The notes: generated by a model not told the origin, from the sequence alone. DNA of 64,000 nt from Oceanimonas doudoroffii (GCF_002242685.1 NZ_NBIM01000004.1:169475-233474); one strand, 5' to 3'; shown: positions 1 to 7,830, counted from the stretch's first letter. Made by a program: numbers and translations.

Positions 1-680
1 CCCGGGCGAATATAGTCGTGCCACAGCCTGAGCTCATCGTGGTTGCGGCAGCTGTTGCGTCGCTCCGGGCCCTCATCGATGGGGGGTGTCGGGTGGCAGG
101 CCAGCAGGTGCAACACGCGGCCGCCGGGAAGGCACACCGGCAGATCCACATGGTTCTTTGACGACAACGGCAGAAAGTTCAGCACCGAGGCTGGGTAAAA
201 GGGTCGGCCGTCGATTTGAGGCAGGCGAGCGCCGGGCATGTTCGTCCATAAAAAACGGCGAAAGGTACGCAGTTTGTCGGTTAACAGCGGCAAACGCGAC
301 AAAATGGCAAAACCGTACTGACCGTGAAAGGCGCCAAAACCCAGGCCGTCCCCAGGCAGCTCGGGCGCCGGGCCGCCGTCGAGTGCCCGCGGCCCGGCCA
401 GGCCGGTGTTGACCGGTGCCAGATAGCGGTAGGGGTAGTCAATGCCGCGCTCTCCCGCCGCCAGGTAGTGACGCACGAAGGCCTGCAGGTGGCGGTCGTC
501 GGTGCCCTCGCCATCGTGATCAAACTCGTTCAGCAGCAGAATATCGGGCCGAACCCCCTGTACCATGGCGGCCAGGTGGCGCAACTGAGGGCTTCCGGCC
601 CCGGCGATCTCCGCCGCCAGGGCGCCGGGCGAAGCCCGGTCCAGGGCCATGTTGAAGGTGGCAATTCGTATTTTTTGCAC
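1..680 (-). CDS. Endonuclease/exonuclease/phosphatase-fold protein (3' part cut off by window edge)
   Basis: The frame is open from a GTG at 680 leftwards to the window edge, about 226 codons. The N-terminus (KIRIATFNMAL) and the following DILLLNEFD segment are the two first motifs of the exonuclease III/DNase I-like fold: an early Asn and a metal-binding Glu. Known members are Mg-dependent nucleases or phosphodiesterases, and some are exported. No signal peptide is visible here. The start was chosen because the fold's first strand begins immediately after it; the upstream AAAGG is 12 bases away, which is rather far. It is divergent from the DUF3634 gene at 749. The catalytic His/Asp motifs of the C-terminal half lie outside the window, so substrate and activity cannot be judged. 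Confidence 0.75.
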   Translation of the reverse strand, partial: MQKIRIATFNMALDRASPGALAAEIAGAGSPQLRHLAAMVQGVRPDILLLNEFDHDGEGTDDRHLQAFVRHYLAAGERGIDYPYRYLAPVNTGLAGPRALDGGPAPELPGDGLGFGAFHGQYGFAILSRLPLLTDKLRTFRRFLWTNMPGARLPQIDGRPFYPASVLNFLPLSSKNHVDLPVCLPGGRVLHLLACHPTPPIDEGPERRNSCRNHDELRLWHDYIRP

Positions 681-748
681 TCGGGGTTATTGCCTTTGTC
701 GCTTAAAATGTCATCATTTTGTTTTGAACGTTTTCAGGGAAGAAAACC

Positions 749-1069
749 ATGTTTGGCATACTAGCGGCAACCTCTGCCGCGCTGTTTGTATTGCTTTATC
801 TGCTGCGCCGGCGACAGGAAAGTTTCTGTATTTCCATTCACGGCATGCGCCTGCAGGTGAAACGGGGCGCACCGCCCCAGGCGCTGCTGAGCCACTGCCG
901 GCGCGTGGCCGACGACGCCCGCACGCTCAAAGGCACGGTGCGCGGCATTCGCCGCGGCAACGGCGTGGTGTTGATGTGCTCCCGCAGCATTCCCGCTTCC
1001 TACCGGCAGGACATTCGCCTGTTCTGGCAAAAACAGCCGCATTCGAGCGAACCAAAGGGCCAGTTATGA
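749..1069 (+). CDS. DUF3634 family small membrane-anchored protein
   Basis: This 106-residue protein has a hydrophobic N-terminal segment (about residues 3-19) followed by an Arg-rich stop-transfer RRR and a basic soluble domain containing paired Cys (HCRRVADD; MCSRSI). Length and layout match DUF3634, a small family seen mainly in Aeromonas/Vibrio relatives, whose function is unknown. A good ribosome binding site (GGGAAG) sits seven bases before the ATG. The gene lies between a nuclease-fold gene on the other strand and a lipoprotein gene on the same strand. The family name comes from recall of pattern, not a search. Confidence 0.6.
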   Translation: MFGILAATSAALFVLLYLLRRRQESFCISIHGMRLQVKRGAPPQALLSHCRRVADDARTLKGTVRGIRRGNGVVLMCSRSIPASYRQDIRLFWQKQPHSSEPKGQL

Positions 1070-1134
1070 GTCCCATCCTTGACTTGTTTTCCGTTTCCCG
1101 CTTTGCTGGACATATTCCCTTATCAAGAGATTGC

Positions 1135-1815
1135 ATGATGAAGAAACTCAGCCCGCTTCTGCTATGCGCCCTGCTGGCCGCCTGCGCCGGCAAGCCCGCC
1201 TCCGATACCGACGCCGATACCGCCAAGACCACGGAGGCGGCCGAACAGGAACAGCAGGTCACCCCCAAGGGTGAGTTTGCACAGATCGATGTCAGCCGTT
1301 CCCGGGAAGCGATGGACGAGATCGCCGACGGCAAGGCCGACACCATCAACAAGATACTGCAAAGCCCCAACGACTATGCGCCGCCGGTGCTGTATCTGAT
1401 GTCGGCCATCATGTTCGACAACGACTATCAGGATCAGGGCACCTTCTGGTATTACGCCGCCCAGCTGCGCGCCCGCAGCGACGCCAACAAGTCCGGGGAT
1501 GAAACCACCCACGCCGCCGTTACCCGGCTCAACCAGCAGTTTGGCGTGCGCATCGGCCCCCACTCCCTGGAAAACCCGACTCGGCTGCGCTCCATCGTGA
1601 CCCAGGTGCTGAAATGGGACAGCGAACAGAGCCGCGGCTATGATCCGCGCTGGATAGCTTTGCAGGGCCGGGATGTCACCACCGAAACCCAGGTGAACTT
1701 CGCGCCCCGGGAAAAGTGGCAGGAAATCGACGCCCTCACCCGCAACCAGTTCCGTCAGGGACTGGAGCAGGCCCTGACCCAGATTAGTGCCCGCCAGGGT
1801 GAACAGGCCCAGTAA
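1135..1815 (+). CDS. Putative outer-membrane or periplasmic lipoprotein, unknown family
   Basis: The start is the ATGATG at 1135; the open frame runs further upstream but that stretch overlaps DUF3634. The N-terminus is a textbook lipoprotein signal: MMKK, a Leu/Ala-rich core, then the lipobox LLAAC with the acylated Cys at about residue 18. A low-complexity Asp/Thr/Glu linker follows (about residues 24-50), then a roughly 170-residue mixed helical domain with tryptophans that I do not recognise. Total length is 226 residues. Position +2 after Cys is Ala, so export to the outer membrane is expected. The gene is closed by a strong terminator hairpin at 1844. Confidence 0.7.
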   Translation: MMKKLSPLLLCALLAACAGKPASDTDADTAKTTEAAEQEQQVTPKGEFAQIDVSRSREAMDEIADGKADTINKILQSPNDYAPPVLYLMSAIMFDNDYQDQGTFWYYAAQLRARSDANKSGDETTHAAVTRLNQQFGVRIGPHSLENPTRLRSIVTQVLKWDSEQSRGYDPRWIALQGRDVTTETQVNFAPREKWQEIDALTRNQFRQGLEQALTQISARQGEQAQ

Positions 1816-1843
1816 GTCATTACCCACGTCCTTTTCCATACTG

Positions 1844-1867
1844 ACATCCCGGTCTTTACCGGGATGT
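1844..1867 (+). terminator. Rho-independent terminator after the lipoprotein gene
   Basis: A perfect 10-bp stem (ACATCCCGGT / ACCGGGATGT) with a CTTT loop is followed by a T-rich run (TTTTATTTT). It lies 28 bases past the lipoprotein stop codon and before the cytochrome b gene. Confidence 0.85.
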
Positions 1868-1952
1868 TTTATTTTGGCACTCTCCGTCGCAGTGAATGGT
1901 CATACCAACACGTCCGTTAATGGCGCGGCACAGTCAGCTGGAGAATCCTCGA

Positions 1953-2627
1953 ATGAGCACAGAAACACTTCCCCCCGTCCGTGTATGGGACTGGTCGGTT
2001 CGCCTGTTTCACTGGAGCATGCCGGTGCTGCTGGCACTGCTGTGGTATTACGCCGGCGAAGACATGGACAAGCACATGCTGTTTGCCCAGCTGCTGCTGG
2101 GGCTGCTGCTCTACCGGGTGATCTGGGGCTTTGTGGGCACCCCCTACGCCCGCTTTAACCACTTTCTCTATCACCCGCGCCATGTGCTGGCCTATGTGCG
2201 CGCCAGCCTGCGCCCGCAAAAACCCGTCTACCTCAGCCACAATCCCCTGGGCGGCGTCATGGTGCTGGTCTTGCTGGGCGGCCTGCTGCTGCAGGGTGGC
2301 ACCGGGCTCTTTGCCACCGACGACATCTTTTACACCGGCCCGCTCTACGACTACGTCACCGGAGACACCGCCGAGCAAATGACCCGCTGGCACAAGCGCT
2401 GGTTCTACTGGGGACTGCTGGCGCTGGTAGGGCTGCACGTGCTGGCGGTGCTGCTGTATAGGCTACGGGGTGAAAACCTGGTGGGCCCCATGATCACCGG
2501 CCGCAAGCAGGCCCCCGCCGACAGGGTGGCCGACCACCTGCGGCATGAAGCACGCTTTCCCTGGGTGCGCTTTGTGCTCACCGCCGGTGTCGCCTGGGGC
2601 GCGGTGACGGCGTTATTTCAGCTGTAA
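1953..2627 (+). CDS. Cytochrome b561-family membrane protein
   Basis: A 224-residue protein with four hydrophobic segments and the pattern of the bacterial di-heme cytochrome b561/Ni-Fe hydrogenase b-type group: VRVWDWSVRLFHWSMP at the N-terminus (first heme His) and a Trp/His pair in TRWHKRWFYWGLLALVGLHV. These proteins pass electrons between quinol and periplasmic c-type cytochromes. The start at 1953 is preferred over an in-frame ATG at 1896 because GGAG lies just upstream and homologues begin near the VWDW motif. A cytochrome c' gene stands opposite across a shared terminator. A cytochrome b561 and a cytochrome c' often sit together, so the two may form one electron-transfer pair. Confidence 0.85.
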   Translation: MSTETLPPVRVWDWSVRLFHWSMPVLLALLWYYAGEDMDKHMLFAQLLLGLLLYRVIWGFVGTPYARFNHFLYHPRHVLAYVRASLRPQKPVYLSHNPLGGVMVLVLLGGLLLQGGTGLFATDDIFYTGPLYDYVTGDTAEQMTRWHKRWFYWGLLALVGLHVLAVLLYRLRGENLVGPMITGRKQAPADRVADHLRHEARFPWVRFVLTAGVAWGAVTALFQL

Positions 2628-2630
2628 ATA

Positions 2631-2660
2631 AAAAACGCCGGGGCAAGCCCCGGCGTTTTT
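2631..2660. terminator. Bidirectional terminator between cytochrome b561 and cytochrome c' genes
   Basis: A perfect 14-bp inverted repeat, arms AAAAACGCCGGGGC and its complement, with an AA loop. The A-run on one side and T-run on the other let it stop transcription from both convergent genes. Confidence 0.9.
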
Positions 2661-2681
2661 TATTGGCCAGACGACAGCGCC

Positions 2682-3143
2682 TTAGTCTTTACGGTAGTTG
2701 TCGTGGCAGCCCTTGCAGGTTTTGAACAGCTGGCCGGCGGCCTGACGAGCCTGAGCCTGATCAAAGCCCTCCTCACCGGACACCTGCACCAGGTTCTTCA
2801 GGGCGTCACCAAAGTCCTTGCCCTTGGCCTGCATGCCTTCCATATCGTCCCAGGCCTTGGGCAGCAGGTTGCTCTCCTTTACCTCGCGGGTTTCGGGAAA
2901 GTAGGTTTCACCCAGCAGGCTGGCGGCATTGCTCATGTTAATCGCGCGCTGGTGCAGGGCGGCGGCGTCAAAGTCGATGTCACCCTTGGCCATGCCACCA
3001 ATCACACCCGCCTGGGCGGCCATCACCTGGTACAGGGACTGGCGGTACTTGACCGCGTCTTCGGGCTTGAACAGATCGGCCTGGGCGAAGACCGAGCTGG
3101 CAAACAGGCCGGTTGCGGCCACCATCAGTGCTTTTTTCAACAT
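2682..3143 (-). CDS. Cytochrome c' (c-prime family), periplasmic
   Basis: A 153-residue protein with a cleavable signal peptide (residues 1-20, ending SVFA) and a four-helix-bundle type sequence. The single heme motif CKGCH is at residues 143-147 near the C-terminus, as in cytochromes c' and c-556. These are high-spin, often five-coordinate hemes that bind NO or CO and are linked to nitrosative stress protection or electron carriage. Length fits the family (about 150). It converges with the cytochrome b561 gene. The promoter would lie in the 230-base gap between it and the divergent universal stress protein gene. Confidence 0.9.
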   Translation of the reverse strand: MLKKALMVAATGLFASSVFAQADLFKPEDAVKYRQSLYQVMAAQAGVIGGMAKGDIDFDAAALHQRAINMSNAASLLGETYFPETREVKESNLLPKAWDDMEGMQAKGKDFGDALKNLVQVSGEEGFDQAQARQAAGQLFKTCKGCHDNYRKD

Positions 3144-3377
3144 TGCTGTGCTCCTGAAGAAAAAGGAATAACAAGGTGCTCAAAAGGCACCCTTTTTAGT
3201 AGGCATTCAACGGTATCTCACCCGTTCGCCGGGATCTAGCGCAAGTTACCGAAAATAACCGAATCGCGGCTCGCCCGTGATGCCTACCACGGCAAATGCG
3301 TCTTCACTCCCGGCCAGCTCTGCAATACTGAAATACAGGGCAAATCAGCCCCGTCATTCGGTAACAAGGAGCCCAAC

Positions 3378-3794
3378 ATGTATCAGCACATCATGATTCC
3401 GGTGGATCTGGCCCACGTGGAGCGGCTACACACGGCACTGCAAACCGGTGCCGACCTGGCCCGGCTTTACGACGCGACGGTCTGCTATGTGGGCGTGTCG
3501 TCCAACGCCCCGTCCGAGGTGGCCCACAATCCTCGGGAATTTGAGCGCAAGCTGCAGGCCTTTGCCACCGATCAGGCGGCCCGGCACCAGCTGCCCAAGG
3601 TCAGCAGCGCCGCCTGCATCAGCAAGGATCCCGCCGTCGACCTGGATCGCACCCTGCTCAAGGCGGTGAAAGACAGCGGCGCCGATCTGGTGATCATGGC
3701 TTCCCACGTTCCCGGCCTGGCCGAGCATCTGTTTGCCTCCAACGCAGGTTACGTGGCCAACCATGCCGAGGTGTCGGTACTGGTGGTGCGCTAA
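3378..3794 (+). CDS. Universal stress protein, UspA family
   Basis: One Usp domain of 138 residues. It starts with the first beta strand YQHIMIPVDLA and ends with the HAEVSVLVVR strand. The loop before it (ASHVPGLAEHLFASNAGYV) resembles the nucleotide-binding G-x-x-G ... G-S/T loop of ATP-binding members of the UspF/UspG type, with substitutions, so ATP binding is uncertain. Usp proteins are cytoplasmic and induced in stationary phase or by stress. A clear GGAG precedes the ATG. It is divergent from the cytochrome c' gene. Confidence 0.9.
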   Translation: MYQHIMIPVDLAHVERLHTALQTGADLARLYDATVCYVGVSSNAPSEVAHNPREFERKLQAFATDQAARHQLPKVSSAACISKDPAVDLDRTLLKAVKDSGADLVIMASHVPGLAEHLFASNAGYVANHAEVSVLVVR

Positions 3795-4223
3795 GGCGCG
3801 CCACCGGTAAACATAACGACACTAATCAAATTTGATGGCTTCAGCCGGCACGCGCCCGAGATCAACACACTACTAAACAACCACTTATATTATCCCTCGA
3901 GTTGAAAGATCACGCTTTTAGTCCTTATCGCTTGATCATTACAACCCTAACCTTTAGGCTACTCACAATTAATTGAACGTTCAATTAATGAGTGGCGAGC
4001 ACTATCGCAACACGCAACAGTGAACAACGGCAGCGTTCGGGCAGGCAGACAGCCCGCATGCCATCTGCTTCGAGGAGTTTTCAGACCAGCCAGAGCATCC
4101 ATTCAGTTTTTACCTATCGCAATCGCGGCATGTGCCATCGACCGGGCGATAGTTAAGACCTGATCTGCGCCTCACTGCGCAGATGGAAGCTCCTTTTGTG
4201 TATCAACAACAGGAGAAAACACA
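3795..4223. other. Long intergenic leader upstream of the BCCT-like transporter
   Basis: About 430 bases without a convincing gene. It holds a 22-bp palindrome (3968-3989) listed separately. Its GC content is lower than that of the neighbouring genes at the left end. The remainder up to the mini-ORF at 4224 shows no other strong hairpin or recognised riboswitch. A long 5' leader is the simplest reading. Confidence 0.5.
3968..3989. promoter_or_regulatory. Perfect 22-bp palindrome resembling a BetI operator
   Basis: The half-site ATTAATTGAAC is followed directly by its exact reverse complement. The core TTGAACGTTCAA is what I recall for BetI, the choline-sensing TetR repressor. No betI is present in this window. 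The site is about 275 bases before the BCCT-like transporter gene, so choline-responsive control of that transporter is a reasonable inference. The palindrome itself is directly visible; the BetI assignment rests on memory of the motif. Confidence 0.6.
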
Positions 4224-4268
4224 GTGTCTTTGATGAATAAGGAAATAACCGGAGGCGAGCAACAATGA
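4224..4268 (+). CDS. Possible 14-codon leader ORF overlapping the transporter start
   Basis: A GTG-initiated frame encodes 14 residues (MSLMNKEITGGEQQ). It has its own good ribosome binding site (AGGAG, eight bases upstream) and ends in a TGA that overlaps the transporter ATG as ATGA. Its codons for Gly-Gly-Glu contain the transporter's own GGAGG. Ribosomes finishing this ORF would sit exactly on the downstream start, a classic translational-coupling layout. It could equally be chance. Confidence 0.35.
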   Translation: MSLMNKEITGGEQQ

Positions 4269-5482
4269 CCACATTGCTGTCAGCAGGGATTCTGCTTACC
4301 TTCGCCGCCATTGCCCTGATCCTTTACCGCTGGGGCAATATTCGCTGCATCGGCGTCACCCCGGTGCGCACCTTCACCTTTATCGCCATTCTTTTTACCT
4401 CCGGCCTGGACGTGGGACTGATCATGTTCCCGTTGACCGAGTTCGCCGGCTACGCCGATCTGGCCGCCAGCCCGGAATATGGCTTCAGCAACCCGCTGGC
4501 CATTGAGTTCGGTTTCTGGGGCTTTCTGATCTGGGGCTTCTACTTTCTCACCTGCTTCTATTTCTGTGTGATCGAGCCGCGGGTGGGCTTCTTTGAGCTG
4601 GCGCCGGTCAAGTTCATCAACAACATGGTGATCATCGGCACCTGCGCCTTTACCGCCTTTTTGCTGCTGAGCAACCTGCCCTGGTACATGCCGGACATGG
4701 GCGACGGCAGCAGTGTGGTAGGCGGCTTCTACCTGATCGTGCTGCTGGTCATCGCCGCCGCGGTGTATTCCAGCACCAGCCTGCGCTACGTCAAAATTCT
4801 CAGCCTGGGCACCAGCTGGCTGTTTATCGCCCTGATTGCTGCCATGTGGGGCAGTGCCTTTATCGGCACCGGCAATGCCCTGGGCGAGTTTGTCGGCACC
4901 TTTGCCCTGCTGGGGGACTATTTCGGCAACCTGCACCGCTTTGTTCTGCCCATCAATGACTATCACGAGTTCTATTTGTACTGGTGGTTCTCCTGGAGCA
5001 TCATGATCGGCCAGTTTACCGCCCGGTTTGTGGGTGGCCTGCGCACCTGGCAACTGCTGGCGGCCATGCTGGTCTTTCCGTCCCTGGCCATCGCCACCTG
5101 GTTCAGCGTGCTCTATTACTTCCACCTGAACGAGCTGAGCACCGCCGGCTTCTTCAACTGGGCCATGGTGGTGGTGGGAATCTCCATGGTGATCAACTCG
5201 CTGGACTCGCTGATAAGACTCTATACCGACAACCTCAACCTGTCGGTGTCCCGGCTGGGCAAGGTGCGCTACTTCGCCGGCAACCTGGTGGCGCTGGCCG
5301 GCCTGACCCTGCTGTTCCGGCTCGATTTCCTGGAGATTCAGTGGGTGGGCGCCCTGGTGATCGGGCTGTTCTTTGCCTGTGCCGGCTATATGCTGCTGTA
5401 CAAGCGTGCCGATGTGCTGGCCATTGCGGGCTCCCCCGCCGCCAACCGCATCGATTACAGCAAACTCGAGTGGGCGAACTGA
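4265..5482 (+). CDS. Divergent BCCT-like (choline/betaine-type) membrane transporter
   Basis: A 405-residue protein with roughly ten to eleven membrane segments. Several blocks line up with betaine/choline/carnitine transporters. TSGLDVGLIMFPLTEF corresponds to the TM3 region, AIEFGFWGFLIWGFYFLT to the HWG...WA...Y helix, and YLYWWFSWSIMIGQFTARFVGG to the FxWWxxWSPFVGxFIARIS signature. It is about 100 residues shorter than usual BCCT proteins and lacks the canonical Gly-rich GMGIGLVFWG motif, so its ion coupling may differ. A strong GGAGG precedes the ATG, and a terminator follows. The upstream BetI-like palindrome supports a choline-type substrate. Family membership is moderately sure; the substrate is inferred. 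Confidence 0.65.
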   Translation: MTTLLSAGILLTFAAIALILYRWGNIRCIGVTPVRTFTFIAILFTSGLDVGLIMFPLTEFAGYADLAASPEYGFSNPLAIEFGFWGFLIWGFYFLTCFYFCVIEPRVGFFELAPVKFINNMVIIGTCAFTAFLLLSNLPWYMPDMGDGSSVVGGFYLIVLLVIAAAVYSSTSLRYVKILSLGTSWLFIALIAAMWGSAFIGTGNALGEFVGTFALLGDYFGNLHRFVLPINDYHEFYLYWWFSWSIMIGQFTARFVGGLRTWQLLAAMLVFPSLAIATWFSVLYYFHLNELSTAGFFNWAMVVVGISMVINSLDSLIRLYTDNLNLSVSRLGKVRYFAGNLVALAGLTLLFRLDFLEIQWVGALVIGLFFACAGYMLLYKRADVLAIAGSPAANRIDYSKLEWAN

Positions 5483-5515
5483 TTATCGCCATTCCCCTGG
5501 ATGGTCTTGCCCGAG

Positions 5516-5549
5516 TAACAAAACGGCATCCCGGGGTGCCGTTTTGTTA
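5516..5549. terminator. Terminator shared by the BCCT-like and DUF1415 genes
   Basis: A perfect 13-bp stem, TAACAAAACGGCA and its complement, with an 8-base loop. The right arm overlaps the stop codon of the convergent DUF1415 gene at 5547. Confidence 0.85.
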
Positions 5550-6116
5550 TTCGGAATCCGGTGACCGGGTGCACTGCGCCAGCAGCCGGACAAAGAAGTC
5601 GTTGCCCTTGCGCCGGGCAAACTGAATATTGCGCTCGGGAATGGACTCGGGATCGTCATAGTCTGCCAGGGCTGTTTCCATGCTGGCTTCACGAATAATA
5701 TGCAGGGTGGGATAAGGCGAGCGGTTGGTGTAGTTGGCAGCGTCATCCTGAGGCTCACCATCAAAACAATAGTCGGGATGAAAGCTGGCGAGCTGATATT
5801 CTCCCTCAAGCCCCTGATCGAACAGCAAGTCGTTGGCCAGATCGACCAGATCCAGATAGGCATAAAACCCCTCAAATCCCCGGGGCAGGATCACCAGGGT
5901 GGTTTCCACCTCCGGCTGTTCATCCAGCAGCCTGCACTCTGCCAGCAGTGCCTGCAGCACCATGGCCGGTTTGTGCTCTTCCACCACCACATAGCGAATA
6001 CTGGCGCGCTCCACCTCCCGCCGGGCAAAGGGGCAGAGGTTGTATTTCATGATCACCTGCTTCACCCAGTTTTCGGTGTGCGCCATGTACTGCGCGTGTT
6101 TTGACTGTTCCGGCAT
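5547..6116 (-). CDS. DUF1415 domain protein
   Basis: A 189-residue soluble protein. The segment WVKQVIMKYNLCPFARRE near the N-terminus, the RFVV-like strand with VEEHK, and TTLVILPRGFEGFYAYLDLVDLAN are typical of DUF1415, a widespread proteobacterial family of unknown function. The Cys-Pro-Phe-Ala motif (about residue 28) is its most conserved feature. No signal peptide or membrane segment. It is followed on the same strand, upstream, by the DUF3047 gene with a gap of about 20 bases, so a small operon of conserved unknowns (DUF1294, DUF3047, DUF1415) is likely. Confidence 0.8.
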   Translation of the reverse strand: MPEQSKHAQYMAHTENWVKQVIMKYNLCPFARREVERASIRYVVVEEHKPAMVLQALLAECRLLDEQPEVETTLVILPRGFEGFYAYLDLVDLANDLLFDQGLEGEYQLASFHPDYCFDGEPQDDAANYTNRSPYPTLHIIREASMETALADYDDPESIPERNIQFARRKGNDFFVRLLAQCTRSPDSE

Positions 6117-6139
6117 GACTCGTTTCTCTTCTGTTGCGG

Positions 6140-6769
6140 TTAATCGGCGCTAAACACCAGTTCCCCATAATAACCGATGGCGGTGCCGCCGCCGTTGTCG
6201 GCGTCGGTCATGATGGCCACCGCCTCAAGGTAGCGAAAGTCCTTGCCGAACAGCCGGCGCAGATCGTCCCTGAGGTTGCGTTTTTCCCGCACCCAGCCCG
6301 GGTCTGTCCCCTGTCGAAGCGCCAGCATCATGGCCTTGTCGCCGGTAAAGGGATTGGGCCAGTGCCGGCCCGCCGCAACCTCCCGGGTCCACACATAACT
6401 GATGGCCTTGCTGCTGAGCCGGGTCCAGCCATCGCGCACCACCACATAAACCCGCAACGCAAAATCGTCGCCGGCCTTGCCGCGCTCGTTGGCGGTGCCC
6501 GAAAACCGCTCCACCCGCCATTGCCAGCTGAGCCAGGGGGTAGCCTGCAGATCGATACGCCCTTCGTAAAACAGGCCCGAGGCCGCGCCCCGGCTCTCGG
6601 CCCGAAGCACCTGCCGCCCCAGCCCGGCATCCGGCGCCAGCCGGTAAGCGGTGCTGCCCTCAAAGCGTTTTTGTTTCCAGCCCAGCATATCGGCCGGGGT
6701 AAAGGTCAGCGCCTGCGCCGGTATGGCAACCAGCAAGGACAACAATATGGCAAACAGACGAGGGCGCAT
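6140..6769 (-). CDS. DUF3047 domain protein, exported
   Basis: A 209-residue protein with a signal peptide (hydrophobic stretch at residues 4-18, cleavage near AQA-LTF). The mature domain contains WLSWQWRVERF, ALRVYVVV and AISYVW, the strand pattern of DUF3047, a beta-sandwich family of unknown role. The C-terminal part (VAIMTDADNGGGTAIGYYGEL) carries an Asp/Asn/Gly-rich turn like a metal or sugar-binding loop, which is also conserved in that family. It lies between the DUF1294 and DUF1415 genes. Confidence 0.75.
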   Translation of the reverse strand: MRPRLFAILLSLLVAIPAQALTFTPADMLGWKQKRFEGSTAYRLAPDAGLGRQVLRAESRGAASGLFYEGRIDLQATPWLSWQWRVERFSGTANERGKAGDDFALRVYVVVRDGWTRLSSKAISYVWTREVAAGRHWPNPFTGDKAMMLALRQGTDPGWVREKRNLRDDLRRLFGKDFRYLEAVAIMTDADNGGGTAIGYYGELVFSAD

Positions 6770-6808
6770 GGCGATTTCCGCAAAAAGGATCTTCTGCCAG
6801 TATAGGTA

Positions 6809-7093
6809 TTACTCCCAGCGCGCCCACCACAGCGCCACCGGCAGCAGCAGGTTGGCCAGCACGGTGAACCAGAACACCGCCTGAAACGAGGGCTTGCGCG
6901 ACTTGTGCCGAAGCAGGTGGCGGGCCAGCCAGGCACCGGGCCAGCCCCCAAGCAATGCCAGCCCGTGCAGGGTGCGCTCACGCACCCGCCACTGCCCCAG
7001 CCGGGCGGCGCGTTTGTCCCACCAGTAAACCCCAAAGGTGACCAGGCTGAGCACCAGATACCACAGCGCCAGCCCGGCATAGACCCGAATCAT
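6809..7093 (-). CDS. DUF1294 small membrane protein
   Basis: A 94-residue protein with two to three hydrophobic helices. It carries the family signature YWWDKRAARLGQWRVRERTLHGLALLGGWPGA near the first helix and HKSRKPSFQAVFW before the last. DUF1294 is found alone or fused to cold-shock domains; its function is unknown. It is divergent from acuR, and its start codon is about 25 bases from the acuR operator, so AcuR could affect it too. Confidence 0.8.
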   Translation of the reverse strand: MIRVYAGLALWYLVLSLVTFGVYWWDKRAARLGQWRVRERTLHGLALLGGWPGAWLARHLLRHKSRKPSFQAVFWFTVLANLLLPVALWWARWE

Positions 7094-7118
7094 GTGTTTC
7101 TCCTGTGTGCATTGCCTT

Positions 7119-7139
7119 TTATAGACAACCAGTCTAAAT
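7119..7139. promoter_or_regulatory. Putative AcuR operator in front of acuR
   Basis: An inverted repeat TATAGAC-N5-GTCTAAA, core TAGAC (7122-7126) and GTCTA (7132-7136). The same element recurs before acuI at 7797, only the 5-base spacer differing. Two copies flanking a TetR gene are the usual sign of an autoregulated repressor. It sits within 10 bases of the acuR start, so bound repressor would block its own transcription. Confidence 0.65.
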
Positions 7140-7147
7140 TATGTCCC

Positions 7148-7777
7148 ATGAATGCTTCCACCCCCAAACGCCGGGGCCGGCCTCCCAGGCAGCCCCGCGA
7201 TAATCCCGACACCCGCGACGCCCTGATCCGTTGCGGCGTGGCGGTGCTGACCGAGCAGGGCTTTGTCTCTACCGGCATCGACGGCGTGCTGAAGCAGGTG
7301 GGGGTGCCCAAAGGCTCCTTTTACCACTATTTCGACAGCAAGGAAGCCTTTGGCCGTGCGATCATGGAGCGCTACGCCGCCTATTTCGCCGCCAAGCTGG
7401 ACCGCTGGCTGCTGGATGACGACACCCCGCCCCTGAAGCGCATTGACCACTTTATGCAGGACGCCATGGCCGGCATGGCCCGCCACCATTTTCGGCGCGG
7501 CTGCCTGGTGGGCAACCTGTGCCAGGAAGTGACCATTTTGCCGGACAGCTACCGCGAGCAGCTGCAGGCCATACTGCAAAGCTGGGAACAACGGCTGGCG
7601 GCCTGCCTGCGACTGGCCGCCGAACGGGGCGATCTGGCCGCCGACGCCGACTGCGACCGACTGGCGGAATTGTTCTGGATTGGCTGGGAAGGGGCCGTGC
7701 AACGGGCCCGCATAGTACAAAGCGATGCCCCCATGGCGCTGTTCGGCCAGGAGTTTCTGGCCCGGCTGCCACGTTGA
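7148..7777 (+). CDS. acuR: TetR-family repressor, AcuR-like
   Basis: A 209-residue regulator with a basic Arg/Pro-rich N-terminal arm (RRGRPPRQPR) and a TetR helix-turn-helix spanning about residues 30-70 (STGIDGVLKQVGVPKGSFYHYFDSK). The C-terminal ligand domain contains GCLVGNLCQEV, typical of the AcuR/NemR subgroup. AcuR of Rhodobacter represses the acrylate genes and releases them with acryloyl-CoA or acrylate. The next gene is acuI, 53 bases on, which supports the name. The open frame continues upstream, but 7148 is the first sensible ATG after the operator. The ribosome binding site is weak. Confidence 0.8.
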   Translation: MNASTPKRRGRPPRQPRDNPDTRDALIRCGVAVLTEQGFVSTGIDGVLKQVGVPKGSFYHYFDSKEAFGRAIMERYAAYFAAKLDRWLLDDDTPPLKRIDHFMQDAMAGMARHHFRRGCLVGNLCQEVTILPDSYREQLQAILQSWEQRLAACLRLAAERGDLAADADCDRLAELFWIGWEGAVQRARIVQSDAPMALFGQEFLARLPR

Positions 7778-7796
7778 GCGTTTTTTAACACCCATT

Positions 7797-7816
7797 TATA
7801 GACGATTGGTCTAAAT
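7797..7816. promoter_or_regulatory. Putative AcuR operator in front of acuI
   Basis: The second copy of TATAGAC-N5-GTCTAAAT, with arms at 7799-7803 and 7809-7813, 15 bases before the acuI ATG. It is the same element as at 7119. Bound repressor here would cover the acuI promoter or ribosome binding site. Confidence 0.65.
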
Positions 7817-7830
7817 GAAAGGAGCACACC

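Noticed and set aside
649..1815. A 388-codon frame covering DUF3634 and the lipoprotein gene
   Set aside because: The first part overlaps DUF3634 in another frame and shows no family pattern; the lipoprotein signal with its own start at 1135 is far better.
3901..3960. FNR-like site TTGATCATTACAA
   Set aside because: Only one half matches TTGAT-N4-ATCAA, and spacing to any promoter is unclear.
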